This document shows positions 20,535-29,528 of a DNA stretch of 64,000 nt, piece after piece. Each line of letters opens with the position of its first letter. The first letter of the stretch is position 1. The position numbers and the translations under genes are program-made. The notes beneath the pieces were generated by a model, which was not told where the DNA came from, did no database searches, and was given only the letters and a program-made list of their open reading frames with translations. The DNA is from Methylocystis hirsuta (GTDB lineage Bacteria > Pseudomonadota > Alphaproteobacteria > Rhizobiales > Beijerinckiaceae). The stretch covers positions 1,922,001-1,986,000 of the forward strand of contig NZ_QWDD01000001.1 of NCBI RefSeq assembly GCF_003722355.1, written 5' to 3'.

Positions 20535-20681
20535 CTAGACGGTGAGAGGGCGCAAAGTAGAGAGGTCTATTTCCCGTGATGCGTTCCAAAGATCGTATGC
20601 GTTCTGCATGTTAAGCCACGAGGCTGCGGATGTGCCAAACACGACGCCAAGACGCACTGTTCGCCTGAAACGCTCGATTCT
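20535..20681 (-). pseudogene. C-terminal remnant of a HigA-type antitoxin
   Basis: Reading the minus strand toward the TAG at 20535-20537 gives about 48 open residues, including RLGVVFGTSAASWLNMQNAY and a following DLW, with end LSTLRPLTV. This closely resembles the C-terminal half of HigA/VapI-type XRE antitoxins (…AxRLxxxFGTSxxxWLNLQxxYDLW…). An in-frame stop at about 20682 closes the frame upstream, the helix-turn-helix part is missing, and the IS5-type element begins 30 bases further. No HigB toxin remains next to it. I infer an old HigBA locus broken by decay and IS insertion. Confidence 0.6.
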
Positions 20682-20711
20682 TCAAGGAACATCGCGCGGT
20701 TCTATACTCTA

Positions 20712-21549
20712 GGGCTCGGACCCATAAAGTTGTTGGCTTGAGCGCGACGTCGTGATTCACAGCTTCCGAAAGGAAGCGCCAATGATTCCCGACCGTTTTT
20801 GGCTGACCGACGCCCAGTTTGCGAAGATTGCGCCGCACCTCCCCACTGACACGAGGGGCAAGGCGCGGGTCGACGATCGGCGCGTGATCAGCGGGATTGT
20901 CCACGTGCTGAAATCCGGCGGGCGCTGGATCGACGCGCCGTCGGAATACGGGCCGCGCAAGACGCTCTACAACCGTTATGTCCGGTGGGCGGCCAAGGGC
21001 GTGTGGGTCAATCTCTTCCACGCGCTCGCGCAAGCTGGCGGCCCGCCGCCGCAGCTTCTCATCGACTCCTCCGCGGTCAAGGCGCATCGCTCCGCCAGTG
21101 GCGGCAAAGGGGGGAGCGCGCCCAGGCGATCGGTCGATCGCGCGGCGGACGCACGACCAAAATCCATGCGCTGACAGACGCTCAATGCCGACCCGTCGCC
21201 TTCATGCTCACGGGCGGCAACGTCGCCGATTGCACCGCTGGCGCAGAGCTTCTGTCGAAGATGCCCGCTTGTGACATCCTGCATGGCGACAAAGGTTACG
21301 ACAGCGACGTCATCCGCCGGCAGGTCGAGAATGCCGGCGTGATGCCGAACATCCCGCCCAAGGCCAATCGCAAATGGAAAAACTGCTTCTCGCCTTTCCT
21401 TTACCGAAACCGAAACGCCATCGAGCGCATGTTTTGCCGGTTAAAGGACTTCAGGCGCATCGCCACGCGCTACGATCGAAGCGCGACTAACTTCCTTGCA
21501 GCCGTCTGCATCGCGGCGACAATCAGCTATTGGTTATGAGTCTGGACCC
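20712..21549 (+). mobile_element. IS5-family (IS427-like) insertion sequence, apparently complete
   Basis: An approximately 838-bp element with imperfect terminal inverted repeats: the left end GGGCTCGGACCCATAA and the complement of the right end GGGTCCAGACTCATAA match at 12 of 16 positions. Both ends abut CTAG (20709-20712 and 21549-21552), consistent with the CTAG/TA target duplication of the IS427 group. It encodes one transposase in two overlapping frames. It sits next to the HigA remnant inside the murC-murB island. Confidence 0.85.
20782..21539 (+). CDS. IS5/IS427-type transposase, expressed through a -1 frameshift
   Basis: The first frame (20782-21174) gives the N-terminal part (MIPDRFWLTDAQFAKIAPHL…) with the first catalytic Asp in LLIDSSAVKAH. 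The second frame (to 21539) gives ERAQAIGRSRGGRTTKIHAL, the second catalytic region GDKGYDSD, and the ERMFCRLKDFRRIATRYD block with the catalytic Glu. The two frames join at A3G6 (21106-21114), where a -1 slip yields a continuous product of about 252 residues. Start ATG 20782 has an AGGAAG site seven bases upstream. Catalytic residues look intact, so the element may be active. Confidence 0.85.
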
Positions 21550-21626
21550 TAGCGCTACAACAATGCCCCTGGAACAGATTGTCGCTCTTCCGCAATGGCT
21601 TTGGCCAGTTCATGAAGAGGAAAGGA

Positions 21627-22301
21627 ATGGATTTCGCGATTGCATGGCTGGTAATTATCGGGCCGATCTTGATCGGTTTAGCCGGGGGCATTTGGTATGG
21701 GAGCGGCAGGACGCCCGCGCTCTGGGTAGGCTTCGCTGGGATCGTAATGCTGATGATCGCCGGTGCGCTGCAATTATGGCCATCCAAATGGAAATCGCAG
21801 GAAAGTGTTCAACAGTCGAACATAATTTTCACTCCAGACCCGACGACAGCCGTATTTACCCGAGTGCACGTGGTCGAAGCAGTCGCCCCACCATCAATTT
21901 TCGAGCAGCCTATCGACCCAAGATTAGGGACCGTCGTCTATGAAGTCGGTAATCTCGGGTGGGATGACGACATGCGGACTCTACATTTCTCATTGTGGGC
22001 GCTCGTAAGCGGGCAGCTTGTTATTGTACACCAGCGACAGGCTGACTTCCTTGCGAAAGGCGAAAGTATAGTGATCGATAACCTTCCTAGGCCGTTCGTC
22101 ACCGGAAGGATGGTGGTCTGCGTTTCGTACGAGTTCAAGGGCCGAAAGGTGAACGTGGTCGATTTCTATACCAACGAAAACATGTCGTCTTCTCGTGGAT
22201 ACGCCGGCCAAATGAACAAGCTCCGTGAGTCATTGAAGCAGGTAGATGGCCCTAATGATCTTTGTAGGTCCATGCCCGGAACGGCTACGCCATTCATATG
22301 A
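21627..22301 (+). CDS. Hypothetical membrane protein in the dcw island
   Basis: The product (about 224 aa) begins with two hydrophobic helices (residues about 3-25 and 31-50) separated by a short glycine-rich loop, followed by a soluble domain of about 165 residues with mixed beta character. I do not recognise a family. The ATG at 21627 follows AGAGGAAAGG directly upstream; an earlier ATG (21579) is in frame but lacks such a site. Codon and base use are AT-richer than in the mur genes, so it is likely acquired. It begins 78 bases after the IS element. Confidence 0.65.
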   Translation: MDFAIAWLVIIGPILIGLAGGIWYGSGRTPALWVGFAGIVMLMIAGALQLWPSKWKSQESVQQSNIIFTPDPTTAVFTRVHVVEAVAPPSIFEQPIDPRLGTVVYEVGNLGWDDDMRTLHFSLWALVSGQLVIVHQRQADFLAKGESIVIDNLPRPFVTGRMVVCVSYEFKGRKVNVVDFYTNENMSSSRGYAGQMNKLRESLKQVDGPNDLCRSMPGTATPFI

Positions 22302-22388
22302 ACGGGGCCGCATTTCAAACGCCCTAGATAGCGCTCGGCCTCAAGCAGCTTCTCGATGACGAAGGGAAATGAATTTATGTGGCATGAT

Positions 22389-22433
22389 TTGACTTCCGCA
22401 GGATGGTTACTACAATTGACTACATCGTAGTCA
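22389..22433 (+). promoter_or_regulatory. Promoter and operator of the RHH/PIN toxin-antitoxin pair
   Basis: TTGACT (22389-22394) and TACAAT (22411-22416) are 16 bases apart, a near-consensus housekeeping promoter. Immediately downstream lies a perfect inverted repeat TGACTAC-ATC-GTAGTCA (22417-22433), where transcription would begin. A further half-site-like TTACTAC (22407-22413) precedes it. The layout is typical of an autorepressed TA operon, and it shows that an ATG at 22403 (between -35 and -10) cannot be the start. Confidence 0.7.
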
Positions 22434-22447
22434 TCCCTATCTTCGCC

Positions 22448-22729
22448 ATGAAATCCGCCGCGCCCACGCCCACGTCCGTTCGTCTCACCGAGGAAACGCG
22501 CAAAATCCTCGACGAGGCGGCGCGGCGCACGCGCCGCTCGCGTTCTTATCTCGTGGAGGAAACGCTAAAGCTTTTTCTTCCGCGCATCGTGCAAAAGGAA
22601 ACCCAGCCTTCGCCGCAAGAGCGCATTCGTCGCCTGAAGGAGCTGGAGGGCATCGGCCACCGGCTTGTCGGACCGCAATCCCTTGAGGAGATCGACGCGC
22701 GCATCCGTGAATTCCGTGGCGATGAGTGA
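22448..22729 (+). CDS. Ribbon-helix-helix antitoxin (VapB-like)
   Basis: The 93-aa protein has an N-terminal ribbon-helix-helix DNA-binding region (TSVRLTEETRKILDEAARRT with RSRSYLVEETLKLFL) of the Arc/CopG/RHH type, and an acidic, helical C-terminal tail likely to wrap the toxin. Start ATG 22448 is set by the promoter, which lies across the longer alternative. Its last eight bases overlap the toxin start, indicating translational coupling. It is expected to neutralise the PIN toxin and repress its own promoter at the palindrome upstream. Confidence 0.8.
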   Translation: MKSAAPTPTSVRLTEETRKILDEAARRTRRSRSYLVEETLKLFLPRIVQKETQPSPQERIRRLKELEGIGHRLVGPQSLEEIDARIREFRGDE

Positions 22730-23159
22730 GACGCTTCCGGTCGAAGGCGGGCGGGCCTATTTCGACGCAAATTCGGTCATCTATTTCATCGAGGCGAATC
22801 CGGAGTTTTATTCGAAGGTCTCCAGCCTCTGGTATGCCCTCATCGAACGAAATACGACCTTTATCACGAGTGAAATCTGCGTTGCCGAATGCTTCTACGG
22901 CGCCTTCAGACGTCAAAGTCAGGTGCTCGAAAACGGCTACGATCGACTGTTCTTTGAGGAGAGGACCTTCGACATCCGGGCTGTGGACCTCGATACTCTC
23001 GTCGGGGCGGCGCGCCTCGGCGCCGATCTCGGCCTAAGACTGATAGACGCGGTGCATTTTCGAACGGCGTTGGCCTCGCAATGCGATATCTTCGTCACGA
23101 ACGATCGCCGATTCCGCTCGAGTCATGGCGTGCGTGTCGTCCAAATTGCGGAACTGTGA
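22722..23159 (+). CDS. PIN-domain toxin (VapC-like RNase)
   Basis: A 145-aa PIN-domain protein with the expected acidic residues: Asp15 (FDANSVIYF), Glu56 (EICVAECF), Asp109 (LIDAVHF) and Asp128 (VTNDRRF). Known VapC relatives are Mg2+-dependent RNases that cut tRNA or rRNA; the specific target here is unknown. It overlaps its antitoxin gene by eight bases and ends 28 bases upstream of murB, so read-through from the TA promoter could contribute to murB expression (inference). Confidence 0.85.
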   Translation: MSETLPVEGGRAYFDANSVIYFIEANPEFYSKVSSLWYALIERNTTFITSEICVAECFYGAFRRQSQVLENGYDRLFFEERTFDIRAVDLDTLVGAARLGADLGLRLIDAVHFRTALASQCDIFVTNDRRFRSSHGVRVVQIAEL

Positions 23160-23187
23160 CGTAGCGTCGATCAAGCGAAAGCCGCAC

Positions 23188-24108
23188 ATGACCTTCCCCG
23201 ATATCACCGCCGACATTGCCCGCTTCGCGTCCGATCTGCGCGGAAAGATTTTAGCGAATGAGCCGCTTGCGCCCTACACATGGTTTCGCGTCGGCGGGCC
23301 GGCGCAGATCCTGTTCATGCCGGCAGACGAAGCCGATCTCGCCTATTTCCTCGCGCGATTGCCGCGAGAGATTCCCGTAACGGTCGTCGGGCTTGGCTCC
23401 AATCTCATCGTGCGCGACGGCGGCGTCGAAGGCGTGGTCATACGCCTGTCGGCCAAGGGCTTTGGCGAGATCGTCGTCGAAGACGGCTGCAGGCTGCGCG
23501 TCGGCGCCGCGGTTCCCGACGTGAAGGCGGCGCGCGCCGCGGCGGAAGCGGGAATTGACGGTCTCGCCTTCTATCGCGGCATTCCCGGCGCGATCGGCGG
23601 CGCACTGCGCATGAACGCCGGCGCGCATGGCGGCGAAACAAAGGACGCGCTGATTGAAGCGCGCGGCGTCGACCGCGCCGGCGACGTCCGCGTCTTTGGC
23701 GTCGCCGACATGGGCTACGCCTATCGCCATTGTTCCGCCCCCGACGACGTGATCTTCACGCAGGCGCTTTACCAGGGACGTCCCGGCGATTCGGCGACGA
23801 TCATCGCCGAGATGGAGCGCATCACCGCGGCGCGGGAGGCTTCGCAGCCGATCAAGGAAAAGACCGGCGGCTCGACCTTCAAGAACCCGGACGGCCGCAA
23901 GGCATGGCAATTGATCGACGCGGCCGGCTGTCGCGGACTCGTCGTCGGCGATGCGCAGGTCAGCGAAATGCACTGCAATTTTCTCATCAACCGTGGGCAT
24001 GCGAGCGCCGCCGACATCGAGGCGCTCGGCGAGGAAGTGCGCCGGCGCGTGCGCGAGACGAGCGGCGTCGAGCTGCATTGGGAGATCAAGCGTATAGGCG
24101 TCGCTTGA
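23188..24108 (+). CDS. murB: UDP-N-acetylenolpyruvoylglucosamine reductase MurB
   Basis: MurB reduces UDP-GlcNAc-enolpyruvate to UDP-MurNAc with FAD and NADPH. The 306-aa protein has the type II MurB features: [45 protein letters not shown] (FAD/active-site region), [12 protein letters not shown] and the C-terminal [13 protein letters not shown] with the catalytic Ser, ending in a Glu-containing helix. ATG 23188 is preferred over 23125, which lies in the toxin gene. It is separated from murC by the accessory island. Confidence 0.95.
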   Translation: MTFPDITADIARFASDLRGKILANEPLAPYTWFRVGGPAQILFMPADEADLAYFLARLPREIPVTVVGLGSNLIVRDGGVEGVVIRLSAKGFGEIVVEDGCRLRVGAAVPDVKAARAAAEAGIDGLAFYRGIPGAIGGALRMNAGAHGGETKDALIEARGVDRAGDVRVFGVADMGYAYRHCSAPDDVIFTQALYQGRPGDSATIIAEMERITAAREASQPIKEKTGGSTFKNPDGRKAWQLIDAAGCRGLVVGDAQVSEMHCNFLINRGHASAADIEALGEEVRRRVRETSGVELHWEIKRIGVA

Positions 24109-24178
24109 GATGAATGGCGCAATAAGATTGCGTCGTCGCTGCTGAGATCATAGCGTGGACGCTTGAGGAGATTTACTC

Positions 24179-24391
24179 GTGCCACCCCGTAAAAAATCGC
24201 ACCGAACCTCGGACGCCGCTGCAACAGCGCCGACGTCGAAAGGCGGCGACGAGCAAGGACCGAAGAAGAGTCCTTCGGTCGATGATCGAGTTTCGCCAGC
24301 GTCAGGCGCGTTAAGCGACTCGCTCTGTCCTTTCGCCACATTCACCGAATGGGCTTCGGAAGCCGACGAAGCCGCCTATTCGGATCTTTAG
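24179..24391 (+). CDS. Small orphan protein between murB and ddlB
   Basis: A 70-aa ORF with a GTG start and a strong ribosome site (GAGGAG at 24165-24170, eight bases upstream). The N-terminal half is basic and low-complexity (PPRKKSHRTSD…); the C-terminal half ends in an acidic CPFATFTEWASEADEAAYSD segment. This tail recalls E-W-x-S-E-A-D-x-x-A-Y endings that I have seen in small antitoxin-like proteins, but that is recollection, not proof, and no toxin gene is adjacent. It is transcribed in the dcw direction. Confidence 0.55.
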   Translation: MPPRKKSHRTSDAAATAPTSKGGDEQGPKKSPSVDDRVSPASGALSDSLCPFATFTEWASEADEAAYSDL

Positions 24392-24416
24392 TTGGCATTT
24401 TTCAAGTCGAGAGCAC

Positions 24417-25340
24417 ATGACCAAGCACGTCGCCGTTCTGATGGGCGGACTTTCCGCCGAACGCGAAATTTCCCTGCGCTCGGGCGAGGCCTGCGCGAAA
24501 GCCCTCGAAGAGCAGGGGTTTCAGGTGTCCCGCGTCGATGCGGGGCATGACGTCGCGAATGTTCTTGCGGCGCTCAAACCCGATGTCGCCTTCAACGCGC
24601 TTCATGGCAAGTTTGGCGAGGACGGCTGCATTCAGGGCGCGCTGGAGCTTCTGCGCATCCCCTATACGCACTCGGGCGTGCTCGCCTCTTCGGTGGCGAT
24701 GAAAAAGGATATCGCGAAGACGGTGATGGCGGCCGCCGGCGTTCCGACGCCAAAAGGGCGCGTTCTGCACAGGCTGGACGCCGCCAAAGCGCACGCGCTG
24801 CCGCTTCCTTATGTCCTGAAGCCCGTCTCCGAAGGCTCCTCCTTCGGCGTCTTCATCGTCAGCGAGGGCCAAGAGCATCCCCCGCAGGAATTATGGAGTG
24901 AGGATTGGACTCATGGCGACATGATGCTCGCGGAGCAGTTCATCGCCGGGCGCGAACTCACATGCGCCGTCATGAACGACAAGGCTCTCGACGTGATCGA
25001 AATTCTCGCGGCCGACGGCGGCTGGTACGATTATTACGCCAAATACGCCAAGGGCGGCTCGAAACACGTCCTTCCGGCAAATCTTAAACTGAATATTTAC
25101 CAAGAGGTCCAACATTTGGCCCTTGAGGCTCACCGAGCTCTCGGCTGTCGCGGCGTAAGTCGCGCGGACTTCCGATACGACGACCGCCCCGGAGGTACGG
25201 GCGAGCTCGTCGTATTGGAGGTGAACACGCAGCCGGGAATGACGGAGACCTCGCTCGTGCCAGAAATGGCGGCATACGCAGGTTTTTCATTCGGCGAGTT
25301 GGTCAGATGGATGGTGGAAGACGCATCCTGCGATCGTTGA
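24417..25340 (+). CDS. ddlB: D-alanine--D-alanine ligase
   Basis: Ddl makes the D-Ala-D-Ala dipeptide used by MurF. The 307-aa ATP-grasp enzyme has LMGGLSAEREISLRSG at the N-terminus, the substrate-binding Glu in this segment, the HGKFGEDGCIQGALE block, LKPVSEGSSFGVF (ATP loop) and the C-terminal EVNTQPGMTETSLVPEMA, which carries metal and D-Ala ligands. Its end overlaps ftsQ by 34 bases, so they are translated together. Confidence 0.95.
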   Translation: MTKHVAVLMGGLSAEREISLRSGEACAKALEEQGFQVSRVDAGHDVANVLAALKPDVAFNALHGKFGEDGCIQGALELLRIPYTHSGVLASSVAMKKDIAKTVMAAAGVPTPKGRVLHRLDAAKAHALPLPYVLKPVSEGSSFGVFIVSEGQEHPPQELWSEDWTHGDMMLAEQFIAGRELTCAVMNDKALDVIEILAADGGWYDYYAKYAKGGSKHVLPANLKLNIYQEVQHLALEAHRALGCRGVSRADFRYDDRPGGTGELVVLEVNTQPGMTETSLVPEMAAYAGFSFGELVRWMVEDASCDR

Positions 25341-26323
25341 GAGAGTCATTTTCGGCTCGGCACTCGCTCGTCCCCATCGTTCCCGGAGACGCCCCGTACG
25401 CCTTGGCGTCGGCCGCTGTTGCGACCATCCCGCCGGCAGCCGTTCCCGCCGCCGCTGCGGCGGTCGCTCCGCGCGCTTCGGCGCGAAGAACCCGCGGTGA
25501 ACGTCTCCTTTCGCGCCTCGCCTTGCTGGGCCGTCCTGGCGTCGGCGCGCTGGCGACGCTTGCGCTCTTCGCCGCGATCGGCGCGGCAGGATTCGTCGAG
25601 AACGGCGGCTACGCCGCTCTCGTCGCAAGCGAGGGCGAGCTCTACGACATAGCGGCGCGCGTCGCCGGGTTTCCGATTTCCGCCGTCACCATCACCGGTC
25701 AATCGCGCTTGACCGAACGCGAACTCCTCGACGCTGCAGGCGTCGGGCCGCGAAACTCCTTGCCCTTTCTCGATGCGACGGCGGTGCGCGACCGGCTGAT
25801 GCAGGTCCCCCTCGTCAAATCCGCGCGGGTGATGAAGCTCTACCCCGATCGCCTGGTCATCGCGATCGAAGAGCGGCAGCCAAGCGCCTTGTGGCAGCGC
25901 GACGGACGCGTCGCCGTCATTTCCGAAGACGGGGTGCCGATCGATGAATTGCGCGACCAGCGCTATCTCGGTCTGCCGTTCGTCGTCGGCGAGGGCGCGC
26001 AGAAGCGGCTACTCGAATTTCTCATGCTGATGACGAAGGCCGGCGACCTTGCGCATCGGATCAAGGCCGGCGTGCTCGTCGCGGGACGCCGCTGGAACTT
26101 CGAGATGACGAACGGCGTCACGGTGAAACTGCCGGAGATTGGTCCATCCGGCGCGCTGGAGACGCTCGCGCGGCTGCAGCGAGAGGCGCGGATCCTCGAC
26201 AAGGACGTCATGTTCATCGACTTGCGCATTCCCGATCGCGTCAGCGTCAGGCTGACGGAAGAGGCCGCTGCGGCGCGCGAAGCGCAGCTTGCGCCGCGCA
26301 AGTCGACCAAGAGTGGTGGTTAG
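25307..26323 (+). CDS. ftsQ: Cell division protein FtsQ
   Basis: FtsQ is a bitopic divisome scaffold. The 338-aa protein has an unusually long Ala/Pro-rich cytoplasmic N-terminus (residues about 1-75), one TM helix (about 84-105), a POTRA domain (FPISAVTITGQSRLTERELLDAAGV) and the FtsQ domain (VPLVKSARVMKLYPDRLVIAIEERQPSALWQ). The start codon is inside ddlB. Alternative starts further in would shorten only the cytoplasmic tail. It ends four bases before the ftsA start. Confidence 0.93.
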   Translation: MDGGRRILRSLRESFSARHSLVPIVPGDAPYALASAAVATIPPAAVPAAAAAVAPRASARRTRGERLLSRLALLGRPGVGALATLALFAAIGAAGFVENGGYAALVASEGELYDIAARVAGFPISAVTITGQSRLTERELLDAAGVGPRNSLPFLDATAVRDRLMQVPLVKSARVMKLYPDRLVIAIEERQPSALWQRDGRVAVISEDGVPIDELRDQRYLGLPFVVGEGAQKRLLEFLMLMTKAGDLAHRIKAGVLVAGRRWNFEMTNGVTVKLPEIGPSGALETLARLQREARILDKDVMFIDLRIPDRVSVRLTEEAAAAREAQLAPRKSTKSGG

Positions 26324-26327
26324 CTGC

Positions 26328-27638
26328 ATGAATTCCCCTGGTGTCCCACCGCGCATGAAGCCGCTCTCGCCACGTCGCTCGGCGACGTTCGCGGCGCTTG
26401 ACGTCGGCACGTCGAAGATCGCCTGCCTGATCGCGCGGCTCACGCCGCTCGGCGCGGTCGCGCCCGGCGATTGGCGCACGCATCGCGTTCGCGTCGTTGG
26501 CATTGGCCATCAGCGCTCTCTGGGCGTGAAGAACGGCCTCGTGGTCGACATGGACGCCGCCGACGCCGCGATCCGGCAAACCGTGGACGCCGCCGAGCGC
26601 ATGGCCGGCATGCAGGTGGAGCGCGTCATTGTCACGGCGTCGGGCGGCCGACTGTCCTCGCAGCATTTTCAGGCGAAACGCGTCATCGGCGGCCGCGAAG
26701 TCGCCGAACACGATATTCATCGGGTTCTCGAAGCTTCGGCCGCGCATCATCTCAATCGCGGCCGCATCGCCGTGCACTCGCTGCCAACAGGCTTTTCGCT
26801 CGACGGCGTGTCCGGCATCCGAGAGCCCAAGGACATGATCGGCGAAGAGCTCGCGGTCGATCTCCACGTCGCGACCTGCGATCAGGCCGCCGCCCGCAAT
26901 CTTCTCGTCGCCGTCGAGCGCAGCCATCTCAGCGTCGAAGCCATGGCCGCCGCGCCTTATGTCGCCGGGCTCTCCACGCTCGAACCCGACGAGGCCGAGA
27001 TGGGCGTCGTCGTCGTCGACATGGGCGCTGGATCAACGTCGGTGGCCGTCTTCGCCCGGGGCGAGATGATTCACCTTGACGCCGTCACGCTTGGCGGCGG
27101 CCACGTCACCATGGACATCGCGCGCGGACTCGACGCGCGGCTCTCCGACGCGGAGCGGCTGAAGACCTTTCACGGCTCGGCGATCGCATCGACCTCGGAC
27201 GAGCGCGAAACCATTTCCTTCGATCACGTCGGCGAGAGCGATCACAAGGCGCATGCGCCTAAATCGCATCTCGTGCGCATCATCCGCCCGCGAATCGAGG
27301 AAACGCTCGAGTTCCTGCGCGATCGCTTGGCGAAGGCCGGCCATCCGAGCGGTCCTGGCCGCCGCATCGTGCTGACGGGCGGCGCCAGCCAGCTCACAGG
27401 CGTCGCCGAGGCGGCGCGCCGCATTCTCGGCGGCCAGGTTCGGGTCGGACGGCCTATCGGCGTCGAAGGCTTGCCGGATTCCTCGAAGAGCCCCGCCTTC
27501 GCGGCCGCGGCCGGGCTGCTCGTCTATCCGCAAGTCGCCGCGCATGAATATTTCGAGCCGCGCCGTGTTGAGCGCGCGGCGACGGGAACTGACGGATACA
27601 TCTCGCGCGTAGGGAGATGGTTAAGAGAAAGCTTCTAG
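26328..27638 (+). CDS. ftsA: Cell division protein FtsA
   Basis: FtsA is the actin-like membrane tether of the Z-ring. The 436-aa product contains the ATPase phosphate-1 motif (FAALDVGTSKIACLIARL), the SHS2/1C domain, the phosphate-2 motif VVVDMGAGSTSVAVF, the adenosine motif IVLTGGASQLTGV, and a C-terminal amphipathic helix (ISRVGRWLRESF) for membrane binding. ATG 26328 and ATG 26355 are both possible starts; the conserved domain begins after both. Confidence 0.94.
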   Translation: MNSPGVPPRMKPLSPRRSATFAALDVGTSKIACLIARLTPLGAVAPGDWRTHRVRVVGIGHQRSLGVKNGLVVDMDAADAAIRQTVDAAERMAGMQVERVIVTASGGRLSSQHFQAKRVIGGREVAEHDIHRVLEASAAHHLNRGRIAVHSLPTGFSLDGVSGIREPKDMIGEELAVDLHVATCDQAAARNLLVAVERSHLSVEAMAAAPYVAGLSTLEPDEAEMGVVVVDMGAGSTSVAVFARGEMIHLDAVTLGGGHVTMDIARGLDARLSDAERLKTFHGSAIASTSDERETISFDHVGESDHKAHAPKSHLVRIIRPRIEETLEFLRDRLAKAGHPSGPGRRIVLTGGASQLTGVAEAARRILGGQVRVGRPIGVEGLPDSSKSPAFAAAAGLLVYPQVAAHEYFEPRRVERAATGTDGYISRVGRWLRESF

Positions 27639-27784
27639 TATCTCGTGAAGTGATTCTTTCGACCCGGCGCGCCATTCGACGCGCCGAGCATGATTGCCAA
27701 GGACGACGCGTTCGGCGACCGGGCGTCCAGGGGCGAAGGACAACGGGCGCCGAGTTGTGAACGCATTGGTGAGAGGCCTGGCAG

Positions 27785-29419
27785 ATGACGATCAACCTTA
27801 AAGCTCCCGAACTCAGGGAATTGAAGCCCCGCATCATGGTTTGCGGCATCGGCGGCGGCGGCTGCAACGCCGTCAACAATATGATCACCTCTGGTCTGTC
27901 GGGCGTCGATTTCCTTGTCGCCAATACAGACGCGCAGGCGCTCGCGTCGTCGCAGGCCGAGCGAATCATTCAAATGGGCCTGCAGGTGACGGAAGGACTG
28001 GGCGCCGGCGCTCAGCCAGAAGTCGGCCGCGCCGCCGCGGAAGAAGCGCGCGAAGAAATTCGCGAGCATCTCTCCGGCGCGCATATGTGCTTCGTCACCG
28101 CCGGGATGGGCGGCGGCACCGGCACGGGCGCCGCGCCGGTGATCGCGCAGATCGCGCGCGAAATGGGCATTCTCACCGTCGGCGTCGTCACGAAGCCGTT
28201 CCATTTCGAAGGTCAGCGTCGCCTGCGCATCGCCGAATCGGGCATCTCCGAACTGCAAAAATGCGTCGATACGCTGATCGTCATCCCGAATCAGAATCTC
28301 TTCCGCATCGCCACGGAGAAGACGACCTTCGCCGACGCCTTCGCCATGGCTGATCAGGTTCTCTATTCGGGAGTCGCCTCGGTCACGGATTTGATGGTCA
28401 AGGAAGGCCTCATCAACCTCGACTTTGCTGACGTTCGCTCGATCATGCGCGGCATGGGCAAGGCGATGATGGGCACCGGCGAAGCCACGGGCGAAAATCG
28501 CGCCAATCTTGCCGCGGAAGCCGCGATTGCGAATCCGCTGCTTGACGAAGTGTCGATGAAGGGGGCGCGCGGCCTGCTGATCTCGATCACCGGCGGCCAC
28601 GATCTGACCCTCTATGAAGTCGACGAGGCGGCGAGTCGTATTCGCCAGGAGGTCGACGAGGACGCCAACATCATTCTGGGCGCGACATTTGATTCATCGC
28701 TTGAAGGCGTGGTGCGCGTCTCGGTCGTCGCGACGGGCATCGACCTGACCGCGATCACGGCCGATGATCCGACGAGCGAATCGCGTCTCGCCGAGGCCGC
28801 CGAGCGCCTGCGCGCCCAATTGCAGCAGGCGCGCGCGCAGCAGGCGCCGGCCGTCGAGGCCGCGCCGGTCCTGCGTCATCGCGAAGAGCCGCAGGCTGCA
28901 GCCGGCTATTATTCTGAGCAGGCGCCGGCGCATGGCGTCTACCTCGAGCCGGCGCCGCCGCGTCTCGCCTATGGCGAGCCGAGGTTCGAAGCCGAGCGCC
29001 ACGAAGCGCCGGCCGGCGCCTATGTGCCGCCGGCCCCGGAGCAGCCGCGTGCGCCGCGCATGCCTCAGATCGAGGATTTTCCCCAGCCCATCCAGGAACA
29101 GCTGCGTCAGCAGATGAGCGCTGGCGATCCTCGTCGCAAATCGATTTTCGAGCGGCTCGCCTCCTTCGGGGCGAGCCGTCAGGAAGATTCGATGCATGGC
29201 GCGCCCGCGGCGCCGACCCCGCGCCCGCAAATGGCTCCCCCAGGCCAGCCTTCGGCGACGCACGCCGAATATGGCAAGCGACCGGCCGCGCAGGCGCCGG
29301 TTGCTCCCGGCGGACATGCTGCGCTCGATTCGCACGGTCGTCGCGCCCTGCAGCCGCGCCCGTCCGAGGAGGATCATCTGGAGATCCCGGCCTTCCTGCG
29401 CCGCCAGGCGAACCACTGA
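27785..29419 (+). CDS. ftsZ: Cell division GTPase FtsZ
   Basis: FtsZ polymerises into the Z-ring. The 544-aa product has the tubulin-like GTP-binding loop [13 protein letters not shown] (near residue 21), signature GGTGTGAAP (near 110), NQNLFRIA and the synergy-loop [12 protein letters not shown] long Pro/Ala/Gln-rich linker (about residues 330-520) separates the core from the conserved C-terminal peptide [12 protein letters not shown], which binds FtsA. The long linker is usual for alphaproteobacteria. A 146-base gap after ftsA may hold a promoter. It is followed by a strong terminator. Confidence 0.97.
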   Translation: MTINLKAPELRELKPRIMVCGIGGGGCNAVNNMITSGLSGVDFLVANTDAQALASSQAERIIQMGLQVTEGLGAGAQPEVGRAAAEEAREEIREHLSGAHMCFVTAGMGGGTGTGAAPVIAQIAREMGILTVGVVTKPFHFEGQRRLRIAESGISELQKCVDTLIVIPNQNLFRIATEKTTFADAFAMADQVLYSGVASVTDLMVKEGLINLDFADVRSIMRGMGKAMMGTGEATGENRANLAAEAAIANPLLDEVSMKGARGLLISITGGHDLTLYEVDEAASRIRQEVDEDANIILGATFDSSLEGVVRVSVVATGIDLTAITADDPTSESRLAEAAERLRAQLQQARAQQAPAVEAAPVLRHREEPQAAAGYYSEQAPAHGVYLEPAPPRLAYGEPRFEAERHEAPAGAYVPPAPEQPRAPRMPQIEDFPQPIQEQLRQQMSAGDPRRKSIFERLASFGASRQEDSMHGAPAAPTPRPQMAPPGQPSATHAEYGKRPAAQAPVAPGGHAALDSHGRRALQPRPSEEDHLEIPAFLRRQANH

Positions 29420-29436
29420 GACTTTCGACAATCGGC

Positions 29437-29463
29437 AAAAGGCCCGCCTCGCGCGGGCCTTTT
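29437..29463 (+). terminator. Rho-independent terminator after ftsZ
   Basis: An 11-bp perfect stem (AAAAGGCCCGC at 29437-29447 with 29453-29463), loop CTCGC, ends in a T tract. It lies 18 bases after the ftsZ stop and closes the dcw cluster. With A and T arms it could work on both strands. Confidence 0.9.
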
Positions 29464-29528
29464 CAATTTGGCCGCAGGGTTCTGTAACAAATCGTAGGAA
29501 AGCGTGACTGGAGCGTCGGCGCCCGGAT

